From contig OV121097.1 of the NCBI GenBank assembly GCA_921293015.1, positions 13,393,940 to 13,457,939 of the forward strand: 64,000 nucleotides of DNA, read 5' to 3'. The stretch comes from Phorcus lineatus (taxonomy: Eukaryota > Mollusca > Gastropoda > Trochida > Trochidae). Position 1 is the stretch's first letter. Each line of letters starts with the position of its first letter. Shown here piece by piece: positions 20,595 through 29,588 of this stretch. The notes below the pieces were generated by a model. That model was given only the letters and a program-made list of their open reading frames with translations. It made no database searches and was not told the DNA's origin. A program made the position numbers and the translations under genes.

Positions 20595-20686
20595 CAGGGC
20601 CTATATTTTCAAGGTGTTAGTACCTTACATGAACTTTTAACTAAGACTATCTTAGTACTAAGAGAGTTTTGATAATATAGGCCCTG
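20595..20686. repeat. 92-bp palindromic MITE
   Basis: CAGGGCCTATATTTTCAA at 20595-20612 is inverted at 20669-20686 with one mismatch. Internal sequence also pairs around CTTAGTACTAAG. No coding capacity. Confidence 0.6.
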
Positions 20687-21043
20687 GTGGTTACAACATA
20701 GGCAAGTAGAAGTTGTAGACGTAAAAAAATAGCTTATACTTCCAAGAAAATCCTTCTCAATGGACTCTCAGTCATTATCATTATGCTTGTCATAGCATTG
20801 AAAGCTGAACATGCTTACAATACTTGAAAATTGCCATTCCTCATTTCGACAAGCGCTCCTGCCTTTAGGATGACGTGAAATCCCATTGTTGCATTGGATT
20901 AACATGTATATCTACCACTGACCAGAACAAAGGGTATGATTGTCCACTCATGAGTTCAGATCTCAACTCTATTGAGCACATTTGAGTTTTGCCAGTGACC
21001 ACGCCCAAGTTCAAGACTCCTAGCAGAATCAAAGGCAACCAGG

Positions 21044-21157
21044 GCCTCTTTTCACAAAGCAACCTTAACTAAGGTTAACCTTAACTCCCATACTTTAACA
21101 CTGCACTAAGGTTACCTTAAGGACTTACGATCACCTTAGTGCTTTGTGAAAGGAGGC
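21044..21157. repeat. 114-bp palindromic MITE
   Basis: GCCTCTTTTCACAAAGC at 21044-21060 is inverted at 21141-21157 with one mismatch. The interior is self-complementary (CTAAGGTTAACCTTA near 21067). It resembles the 'cacaaagc' class of fold-back MITEs common in marine invertebrates (family resemblance only). Confidence 0.65.
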
Positions 21158-22020
21158 GCGCCCAGGAATTAAAATGATTCAAGTTATCAAAGGCGCATCT
21201 ATCGGTTACTGTCGGCCATGTTGCTTTGAGGGAAAATGACATGAACAAGGGCGCCGTACTTTTACTTATTTGACAGTGTTATAAAAATAAACTCTATGTA
21301 TGGAAAGAATATCTTCAAAATAACAAATGATATACGATAAGACTAAGCAAAGATGCCTTGTAATGACAAAACAAAGCTTTTCACGCTCGTAGCGCCGATT
21401 CATTGGTTTACTTTCTCATTCTCGTTAAATTATACCGAGTGTGCGCTCTAATTTCTAGTTGTAAAACCTAAATAAACAAAATTTAAAAAACAACAACCCC
21501 ATTTTATCCTCAGTACCATGTTTTAACCTATGTTACAATCATGAACATAATAGTACGAACGGGAATATCACCTTGTGGAATCCCGCTAGCTTTTCGGCAT
21601 TTTTGTTTGCAGTTGAGAACTGATCTACATCCAGTAAAGTTTGAGGAAATTTGAAATGTTATACATTATAGTACTTTATGAATGATATATATGAAATGGC
21701 GTTTGTTTTTGCTTTATTACTCAAACTTTGAAAACAGTAGAAATGTCATGAAATAAATCAGGTATTTGCCACGAAATATTCAGTAAAAACAATAATAATT
21801 CAGAATATTCAGAGGAACCAGCGAAAAGCAATAACTTTCAGATACAGAAAATGCAAAAAGACGTTTTCAATACAACGTTGCAATAAATCCGCATTAACTA
21901 CGATATCGAAAATATTATATGATATATATTTTAATACCACCTTCTCGACCTAAACAGGCTGCAGCAACCAATGCCTTGATTGTGAATAAATAATCTGTGA
22001 AGATACAGATTAACCTTGAT
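21158..22020. other. Intergenic DNA left of the retroelement
   Basis: AT-rich, no gene recognised. Confidence 0.4.
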
Positions 22021-22350
22021 GAAATTATATTTACTTCGGTTGAAGTATGAATAAGAAGTAAATTGTTTTCTCCTACTGGGTGTAGCTCAAGGAGTTGTCT
22101 ACCTTGATAGGTGGCGTTGATAGGGTATATAAAGGGAGACTCGATTTGAATTATCATTCTCGCTATATGCGCAGCTACGGTCACTTATTTTTACTACAAT
22201 GGACGCCAGTGCGAAACTAGACGCCATTTTGGAACAACTGGAGAGAGTGGTTTTGGTGGTTACTGTGTTGGTGTAGGTGGAGCTGTCTCTCATGGTCAAT
22301 GGGATGATCGTGAAGCTAAGAACAGTTCAACTTGGAGAGAGTTAAAGGCA

Positions 22351-23037
22351 GTGAATATGGTGCTTATGAGTATGGTTTCCACTTTAAAAAACCAAAGAGT
22401 TAAATGGTTCACTGACAATCAGGGTGTTGTAAGCATAATTGAGAAGGGCAGCATGAAGACCTATTTACAACTAATAGCTATGGACATATTCAACATATGT
22501 ATGAGGAACAGTATAGAACTACATGTGCAATGGCTTCCAAGGAACAATAACCTCCAAGCTGATTATCTGAGTCGTCTTGTTGATTATGATGACTGGGGTG
22601 TTTCACAGACAGTGTTTAATACTATTGACAAGAAGTTTGGTCCTCATCATGTTGATCGTTTTGCATCTTATTACAACACAAAACTTGATCAGTTCAATTC
22701 CAGGTACAGTCACCCAGGGTGTGCAGATGTGGACTGTTTCACAGTAGATTGGAGAGGAACTACTAGCTGGGTTGTCCCTCCTATTTGCATGATATCCAGA
22801 ACTATCAAATTTATGTCTGAGTGTCGTGTAGTAGGGACATTGGTTGTTCCAGAATGGAATGCAGCCAGTTTTTGGCCTCTCTTGTGCAAGAACTCTGTCT
22901 TCATTCCCCAAATATTATATAAACAATATTTACCCACAGCCAGAGAGTTTTATGTCCCCAGTAGAATTAAAGGTGGTTTGTTTGGTAAATCTGACTTACA
23001 TTTCAATATGATTGCTTTAATGCTTGATTTTCGTTAA
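22351..23037 (+). CDS. RNase H-like part of the YR retroelement
   Basis: An open stretch with WFTDNQGVVSII, an RNase H-like core, then HVQWLPRNNNLQADYLSR, the typical C-terminal RNase H motif of DIRS-type and related pol proteins. The downstream segment (HHVDRFASYYNTKLDQFNSR, then DCFTVDW and WVVPP) is the usual tail of DIRS-type pol. It lies between A1 and the recombinase frame. Treated as part of a fossil element. Confidence 0.75.
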   Translation: MNMVLMSMVSTLKNQRVKWFTDNQGVVSIIEKGSMKTYLQLIAMDIFNICMRNSIELHVQWLPRNNNLQADYLSRLVDYDDWGVSQTVFNTIDKKFGPHHVDRFASYYNTKLDQFNSRYSHPGCADVDCFTVDWRGTTSWVVPPICMISRTIKFMSECRVVGTLVVPEWNAASFWPLLCKNSVFIPQILYKQYLPTAREFYVPSRIKGGLFGKSDLHFNMIALMLDFR

Positions 23038-24064
23038 TTCATCATGTTTGTATGTTACAGGAGCGTTTTGTGACGCCTACAGGCGCGAGTTGGAGTGTCT
23101 GCCTGAAAATGTTGCTGATCTCGCGTATGGTTTGCCAGACTTGTTGGTAGAGGCGAAGGCAGATTCTACAAATAGAAAATACCGTTATGGTTATGCAGTT
23201 TGGAAAAGGTGGGCACATAACACCGGCATGTCTGATAGTTTGCCGATTTCACCATTGCATTGTGCTGTCTATTTGTTGGCTGTAATTCAGCAAAGTGATT
23301 CTATATCACCTGTCTTAACTGCTTTTTATAGCATTCGACATGTTCATTGTAGTATCGGATTGTCGAGTCCGGCAGATAGCTCACTTGTCAAAAATGTTTT
23401 GGAGGCGGCTAAGAGGAAGCTATCGAAACCGGTTAAGAAAAAAGAGCCTATAACAATTGATATTTTGGAGCGTGTGTATGATTCCATGATTGGTGACCCC
23501 TCAGTTTATAATTTGAGAATTTTAGCCATGTGTTTGTTAGCATATGCCGGATTTTTTAGATCCGAGGAGCTATTACATATCTGTCGTTCAGATATCATAT
23601 TCTACCAGTCCCATATGTGTCTGTTCATAGAGAAGTCTAAAACCGACATCTGTAGAGATGGTGCGTGGTTGGTGATTGGTAGAACCAATACCAAGCTTTG
23701 TCCTGTTGCATGTATAGAACATTATTTATCTGTTTCTTTAATTGATCCTCTTTCAGGTGTCTATATTTTTCGAAATGTGACTAAATGTGCTTCAAAGCAT
23801 AAGCTCAGAGATGACAATAAACCAATGTCATATACAAGACTCAGAGAGGTATTTATAGAAACTTTCAAACCATATGTCGATGACATTAAGAAATATGGAT
23901 TGCATAGTTTGCGAAGTGGAGGCGCAACTGCAGCTGCAAATAATGGTATCCCAGATCGCATGTTTAAACGTCACGGGCGTTGGAGAAGTGAAAAGGCGAA
24001 AGACGGATATATAAAAGATAGCCTTCATAATAGAATTAAGGTTTCATTATCGTTAGGACTTTAA
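23024..24064 (+). CDS. Tyrosine recombinase of the YR retroelement
   Basis: The frame encodes about 346 residues. Near the C-terminus it shows HSLRSGG (the H-x-x-R box), HGRW, and a following tyrosine (DGYIKDS), with an earlier arginine region around LAYAGFFRSEEL. These are the hallmark positions of phage-type tyrosine recombinases as used by DIRS, Ngaro and Cryptons. The RNase H neighbour and split direct repeats favour a YR retroelement over a Crypton. It slightly overlaps the preceding frame. Part of a fossil element. Confidence 0.85.
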   Translation: MIFVNSSCLYVTGAFCDAYRRELECLPENVADLAYGLPDLLVEAKADSTNRKYRYGYAVWKRWAHNTGMSDSLPISPLHCAVYLLAVIQQSDSISPVLTAFYSIRHVHCSIGLSSPADSSLVKNVLEAAKRKLSKPVKKKEPITIDILERVYDSMIGDPSVYNLRILAMCLLAYAGFFRSEELLHICRSDIIFYQSHMCLFIEKSKTDICRDGAWLVIGRTNTKLCPVACIEHYLSVSLIDPLSGVYIFRNVTKCASKHKLRDDNKPMSYTRLREVFIETFKPYVDDIKKYGLHSLRSGGATAAANNGIPDRMFKRHGRWRSEKAKDGYIKDSLHNRIKVSLSLGL

Positions 24065-24477
24065 CTTCTGACTTTCTTTGTGTTCTCGCTGCCGTGCTGG
24101 CATTGCGTGTCCCAATATAGCTCAATGTGTGTTCTGTTGTTTTTTGTATTTTGAGTGGAACGGGGTTATTTAGGAGAAATTATATTTACTTCGGTTGAAG
24201 TATGAATAAGAAGTAAATTGTTTTCTCCTACTGGGTGTAGCTCAAGGAGTTATCTACCTTGATAGGTGGCGTTGATAGGGTATATAAAGGGAGACTCGAT
24301 TTGAATGATCATTCTCGCTATATGCGCAGCTACGGTCACTTATCTTAAATTGATTACATTTAATCATTTATGTTTTTGTGTGTGATTTTTCACAAATGTA
24401 TGCATTTATCATTTTATTAATTCAAACTTTGTGTTCCAGATTTTTGGCGGCAGTATCTTACTGCTAAATGGGAGTTT

Positions 24478-24814
24478 GAGGCTGGAGAGCTTAGATAATA
24501 CTTCAGGGATGTATTCCTGCGGCTGAAGAGCCGTTAAAATACTTCTGCATTGTAAGCAATGTACATAATAGGCTGAAGAGCCTTTAGAATACTTTAACAC
24601 TTACAATTATTGTACATGATTGGCTGGAAAGCCTTTATAATATTTCATTCCTTTTGATGTACATCTACTTCTACATTGGCAGTTGCTATAAGACTGGGGA
24701 GTCTTCATAATACTTGTTCAGCATCATTCATTTGTGTTGTGCTGTAAAGTCCTTATAATATCTTTTCATTGTCATGTCAATCTAATCTCGGAGCTGAAGA
24801 GCCTTTATAATACT
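24478..24814 (+). repeat. Array of seven short hairpin motifs
   Basis: Between A2 and B2 of the YR element, a motif of the form GGCTGAAGAGCC followed by TTTATAATACTT recurs at 24478, 24519, 24571, 24621, 24691, 24741 and 24791. Spacing is about 41-70 bp. Each can form a small stem (GGCT/AGCC) with a GAAG-like loop, and in the GACTGGGGAGTC unit both arms change together. Intervening sequence is not conserved. Confidence 0.7.
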
Positions 24815-25692
24815 ACATGTAAGTAAATAGTAAATTGTTAAAAGCCATGTACCTCTTATGCATCTTGAATGACACTATTGTGTGTTTTTTACTGTAAACC
24901 CTCCAGTTATGTTGCTGATGCATTCGTTGAGGGAACACGGTTCCAGAGTTTCTTAAAATAAATTTATCTCTGGTTTTACGTGTCGGGCTTCAGCACATGT
25001 GAATGTATATCTATAAATCGATCAATTGATGTGTCTTGATGTTCTTTATTGTGAAATGTGATGTGATGATTTCCGTCTGAATACAAGCGGCCGTGCTGGC
25101 ATTGCGTGTCCCAATATAGCTCAATGTGTGTTCTGTTGTTTTTTGTATTTTGAGTGGAACGGGGTTATTTAGGAGAAGAATATTTCACCACGATCGTCTT
25201 TCAGGGACTATCCGTGGAAATAAGATGGGCAGTCGTCAAAATTCTATAAAAAATAATCATTCAATAAAACTGGCATTTTGTGAATATTTAAACAATTATT
25301 CTAAGAAATGACCCTCATAACTTTGTGTCATATACGAAAATGCAAAACTTTACAAAATGGTTACCTACTGTTTCTGTTTTGACATAGAAATACATGTTGA
25401 ATAATTAAGTCTCATCGCCAATATCATTTTATGGTAGTTTCATTATCCACTGTTCAAGATGTAACAGGTGCATTTTGGCTTGTCACGTAGTGTAATCGTG
25501 TTCACAATATACTAGGGGCATGTGTGCCGTTGCCTAAATAGAACATCGTCATAAAATACAACCATTTTAAAACTTAATATTATTCTATGTTCGGACATCA
25601 TCTTTAAGAGAGTCCGGTTGAAGGTAAAGCATTTTTACGTTTAAATATGCATCACATAAGCTGACACATATTCAATTAGCGGTCGTTATAAG

Positions 25693-25935
25693 CAAAGGCC
25701 CTCGGACCATTAATTCTTTTTTTAAATCTAAAAAAATTTTTAATTCAAAATTAAATTTTTTTTTTAAATTTTCAATTTATTTAGAACACCTTCTGAATAG
25801 AATTGTACCTCTGTTAACAATCCATATACTATTAACAGAGGTACAATTCGATTCAGGGGGTGTTCCAAAAAAATATCAAAATTTTAATTTAAAAAAATAA
25901 AATAATTTCTTTTTATAATGATCCGAGGGCCTGTG
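25693..25935. mobile_element. hAT-type MITE with 8-bp target duplication
   Basis: Ends CAAAGGCCCTCGG and CCGAGGGCCTGTG are inverted, starting CA and ending TG. The perfect 8-bp duplication GTTATAAG lies at 25685-25692 and 25936-25943. An inner inverted pair, AATTGTACCTCTGTTAA versus TTAACAGAGGTACAATT (about 25801 and 25834), makes the centre fold as well. The 8-bp duplication and CA..TG ends fit the hAT superfamily; no transposase. Confidence 0.85.
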
Positions 25936-25943
25936 GTTATAAG

Positions 25944-26354
25944 TAGTGTATTGTTTGCGTGTACATGTAACTAGACTAGTTATATGCTTGCACATTAAAA
26001 TCACTAACTAAAATTGAATTAAGTGTTTATTGTAAGCAAATGTAAGAAAACCATTAAAACATTTTAAAAAGTACAATGTTAAGTAATCAAATTTATGACA
26101 ATCACCAAAATTGACACAAAAAACATATATAAAAGTAAAACGATTTTGAATGCAACAATCATCATAATAATGTAACAACAATATGTAAAACTACAAAATT
26201 AAACGTTGACTGAAAAATGTTAGGGAAACAATCGAAGCAGATACCGAAAACGAATTCTTTCTATTGACGAATCAGTTGATCATTTAAATACTTACTTTGT
26301 TACTTTAATTACTTCAATTTGATACCATTCTGAACAATAGAGGCTGTTTGGGCC
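25944..26354. other. AT-rich flank of lectin unit A
   Basis: No gene recognised. Parts of the wider region (25.3-29.6 kb) align by eye with the flanks of lectin units B and C. Confidence 0.4.
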
Positions 26355-26420
26355 GGGATAGCGCAGCAGTTAACGTTCGGCTTTGCAGCAAGAGGTCTTG
26401 GATTCGAATCCCGCCATCCC
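26355..26420 (+). mobile_element. tRNA-like SINE head or tRNA pseudogene
   Basis: GGGATAG pairs with CATCCC at the ends, with an A-box-like D arm (GCGCAGCAGTTAACG) and a B box GGATTCGAATCC. The total is about 66 nt, shorter than a normal tRNA, and the anticodon arm pairs poorly. This makes a SINE head or pseudogene likelier than a working tRNA. The sequence after it to about 26570 may be the SINE body. Confidence 0.5.
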
Positions 26421-26930
26421 CTTTACAACTTTTTTCGCACCAGAGAACTGTTCTACACGCAGTAAGGTTTGGGCGCAATGCTGCACTGAATGTCAGTGTA
26501 GTGCCGTCCATAGTTTGTTCAAGCCGTTGCTCGAAGGTTTCACCGCAATGCATAGTTACAGTAGTGTTGCAGGCTTTCTCCCTGCAATAATACTAGCAGC
26601 CGCGATATAAGTGAAATACTCATTCTAGCACAGTTAAACCCCAAACCGCTGTTATCTCAAAAATATCTTAAGTGACAATAAATAATCACGAATGTATAAA
26701 ATCATCTACAAACACATTTGTTTATGTAAATACAGAAATTCATTACAAACAATTATTCAATAATCAACCAAAAGAGACAGTCGTCTCGTGCAAGAATAAC
26801 ACGCAGGTTAACAACAACGTTTATAGAGAAAAAAACCCGATAAACATGACAAAAGTGATTGTAGCTCAAGATTTAAATCCAACCAAACGTGCATGCCTTG
26901 CCAGTTTTACTATAAATACAAGCAGTTTTC

Positions 26931-27502
26931 TACGGAAGCACCCTTGTGCCACAGTCAAACATTTTTTATCCCCAAATTAGGATATTCCATCACCTAATTA
27001 GAACTTAATCATCGCCTAATTAGGACATAAGTATCACCTAATTACGAGAAACTTTCATTAGGAGATATTATGTCCTAAATAGGACATACTAACTTCTAAT
27101 TAGGAGATAATTATCACCTAATTACGAGAAAGTATCAACTAATTAGGAAATAGCTATGTCCTAAGTAGGACTAAGTTATCTCCTAATTAGGTGATAATTA
27201 AGTCCTGTTTATGACTTAATTATCACCTAATTAGGTGTTACTATCAGCTAATTAGGAGTTACTATCTCCTAATTAGGTGATAGTATCAACTAATTAGGAC
27301 TTAGCTTAGGATTTAGTTGTCTCCTAATTATGTGTTAACTAAGTCGTAGTTAGGTGTTAAGTAAGTCCTAATTAGGGGTTACTTATCTCCTAATAAGGCG
27401 TTACTATCTCCTAATTAGGAGTTACTATCTCCTAATTAGGTGACAGTATCTCCTTATTAGGAGATAAAGAAATTTGGACTGTGGCACTAGGATGCTTCCG
27501 TA
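26931..27502. mobile_element. Fold-back element with CTAATTAGG palindrome array
   Basis: Terminal inverted repeats of about 27 bp start TACGGAAGCA (26931) and end TGCTTCCGTA (27502). A 6-bp direct repeat GTTTTC flanks both sides. The interior from about 26985 to 27476 is some 23 units with a ~21-bp spacing, most centred on the palindrome CTAATTAGG linked by GAGTTACTATCTC-like spacers. No coding capacity. Inner units differ by single bases, such as CTAATTACG, CTAAATAGG and CTAATAAGG. Confidence 0.85.
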
Positions 27503-28309
27503 GTTTTCAGTTCCAATGGGTTACTTAAAATTTCCTTGAACTACATTGCCACTGCAGTGTTTTTGAGGAGATGTTAAACATTTTAATTGCAAGATGTCAG
27601 AACAATTTGGATCTCGGAGATATGACAAAATTTATCAATTATTTAAAAATACAAAATTGCTAAAAAAATTTGCACTGAACATATCCTATCGAACATTTGA
27701 TAAATGATCAATAAACGGTTTATAAAGCAATAGACCCTCGAACAACATTGATTGAAAATATACCTTCAATGGTTAAGCAAAATGTCCATGTTCACCTAGA
27801 TAAGTGCAAGTAGAATCAAAGGAGACTAAATATGTAGTCTCTGTATGAATGTCAACTTGTCAGTGCACGGGAGTCGATTAAAAAAAGCAATAACAAATCA
27901 ACATAAAGTTATGTTGTTACGGCAGAATCGAAATCAATTTACTGTTTTTTATTACCTACGAGGATGATCATAATATGACTCTTTCATTGTGACGTAACGT
28001 CATAAACAATGAATAGTTTGCCTAAGACGTTACGTTCTATATATGACAGCGGCAGTTAACCGCCAACGCTTGAAGGTTGATTTTGATAATTCTCTTTGAT
28101 TTCGTGACTGCGTTGATAAGCAGAATATATCGCTCTCGCTCGTGAAATACTAATATCTATGCACTCGCGTCCTAAAGATAGTATATTACTGACACTTATA
28201 TAATATCCTCTATATCTGGACGTTTAACTTCTACAACATACGATTTATCAGCAACCCATCAGAGAATAGCAGTAGTAACCGCTTTGCCATTGACAACGAC
28301 TTGATTTAA
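27503..28309. other. 3' flank of lectin gene A
   Basis: No gene recognised. A segment near 27570-27720 ('gcaagatgtcag...aatttggatctc') is homologous to 36810-36930 in unit B and 55310-55450 in unit C. Confidence 0.5.
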
Positions 28310-28777
28310 AGAGCCACACCGTGAGTTGTTGGAGTCATATATGCCAAACTTAATCAATGGTGTCATTTGATCGCGAAGTATCGACTGTTACCAAAAGGAC
28401 ACATTTTAAAGCTTATTGTTTTTTTACAGTGTCAATATGAATGTGGAACGTCGCAATTATGATCGAAAACCGGACAGTGGCGTTCGTCAAATAGTCAAAC
28501 GTTATTTTGGAGACTTATCTAAACAGCCAGGAGGGCAGTTAGGAGTTGATAGCCTTTGTTAGGTTATATAACAAGTATTCATGTATATTGGACGTAATAT
28601 CTACACCTCTATGCATTTATAAGGCTGTTTTTAGATTTTCATTGAAAACAAGTATTTGTCATAAATATGTCTTTTGGACATGAAAAATTAAAATGTTTTG
28701 GTTTTATATCACCACATGTGAAATTTAGGTTCGTATCGAAGGTAAATAATATGTTATGAAAATCACGGAGTGGCTCT
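28310..28777. mobile_element. TTAA-flanked MITE, copy 1
   Basis: Ends AGAGCCACACCGTGA and TCACGGAGTGGCTCT are inverted, with TTAA on both sides (28306-28309 and 28778-28781). It is the same family as 31313-31781, with perhaps 6-7% difference by eye. TTAA duplication is the piggyBac-type target, though the terminal bases are not the classic ones. A 41-codon frame at 28437-28563 (NYDRKPDSGVRQIVKRYFG) lies inside. Confidence 0.75.
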
Positions 28778-28927
28778 TTAATGCTTTCATACATGTATGC
28801 CAGGGATTTACAAACACATAACGTTAATCTCTTTCTCATAAACTCCTTGAAATATTTAATCAGAAAACATTATGAACATTGTTCATGTTATGCTATTTGA
28901 AGTATTTGCACGCTAAAAGAATAAGTT

Positions 28928-29555
28928 TAATTAAAAACATCCTTTTTCATTTTGGATTTGGATTTGTTTGGCTAAGCCAGGGAATTGGTAACCACAAATT
29001 GTTTATCAAATCATTCAGGCAGAGGTTAGATGATAATTTACTCCAATCCTGGCAATCATCTATGGAAAAAAACATTAAATGTTATTACTATAAGCAATTT
29101 AAACCTTTATTAAATGTGGAAAGTTACTTAACAAATAATGATATTCCTCAATATTTAAAAATCATATTTGCAAGATTTCGGTGCTGTAACTTTAAATTAG
29201 CAGTAGAAACTGGTAGATGTAATGAAAGGCATTGTTTGTTTTGTAAATCCAATGGCATTTCAGTTGTGAAGATGAGTGGCATGTATTTTATGTATGTGAT
29301 ACATATTCACAGTTAAAAAAAAGGTACCTATCAAAATATCTAAGTAAATATCGAACTATGATTAATGTTATATCCATTATACAGAGTAATAATGTTAATA
29401 TCATGAAGAATGTTTGTCTATATCTATACTATGTTGACAAGAAACACAAATCTAAATGTAAATAGATAATTATACGCATGTTACAATTTTAAAGTGTTGA
29501 TGTATATGTATTTTGGGCCGGAGGCCTGTTACTGAATAAATGTCTGTCTGTCTGT
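28928..29555 (+). mobile_element. 5'-truncated LINE with 35-bp target duplication
   Basis: The segment encodes the C-terminal tail common to many LINE reverse transcriptases, including IFARFRCCNFKLAVETGRCN and then CLFCKSN. The last part continues in another frame (DEWHVFYVCDTYSQLKKRYL), so there is one frameshift near 29265. The 3' end is 'ggccggaggcctgttactg', AATAAA and a CTGT microsatellite. Target duplication 28893-28927 / 29556-29590 is 34 of 35 identical. It sits 3' of the stop of lectin gene A in opposite orientation. Clade uncertain. Confidence 0.85.
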
Positions 29556-29588
29556 CTATTTGAAGTATTTGCACGCTAAAAAAATAAG

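Larger units (their letters stand above)
22021..25177 (+). mobile_element. DIRS/Ngaro-like tyrosine-recombinase retroelement (fossil)
   Basis: The layout is that of YR retroelements with split direct repeats. A1 is 22021-22188 and A2 is 24176-24343, 168 bp each with only about two differences seen. B1 is 24091-24178 and B2 is 25090-25177, 88 bp and apparently identical. GAA begins A1, lies at the B1/A2 junction and ends B2, consistent with the short core at which such recombinases act. Recognised parts are an RNase H-like region and a tyrosine recombinase. The copy is broken and incomplete, but the near-identical repeats indicate a recent insertion. Confidence 0.85.

Noticed and set aside
22603-22937. 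Minus-strand frames under the RNase H region
   Set aside because: Shadows of the plus-strand coding frame.
23024-24064. Crypton rather than YR retroelement
   Set aside because: The neighbouring RNase H-like part and the A-B-A-B split direct repeats are retroelement features absent from Cryptons.
24478-24814. CRISPR-like repeat-spacer array
   Set aside because: Repeats are degenerate hairpins in a retroelement, spacers vary in length, and no cas-like genes exist nearby.
26355-26420. Functional tRNA gene
   Set aside because: Too short, poor anticodon stem. Ends pair well but the whole fits a SINE head or pseudogene.
26672-26980. 102-codon frame
   Set aside because: It runs into the terminal repeat of the fold-back element, and the homologous DNA in unit C (about 55.0 kb) is not open.
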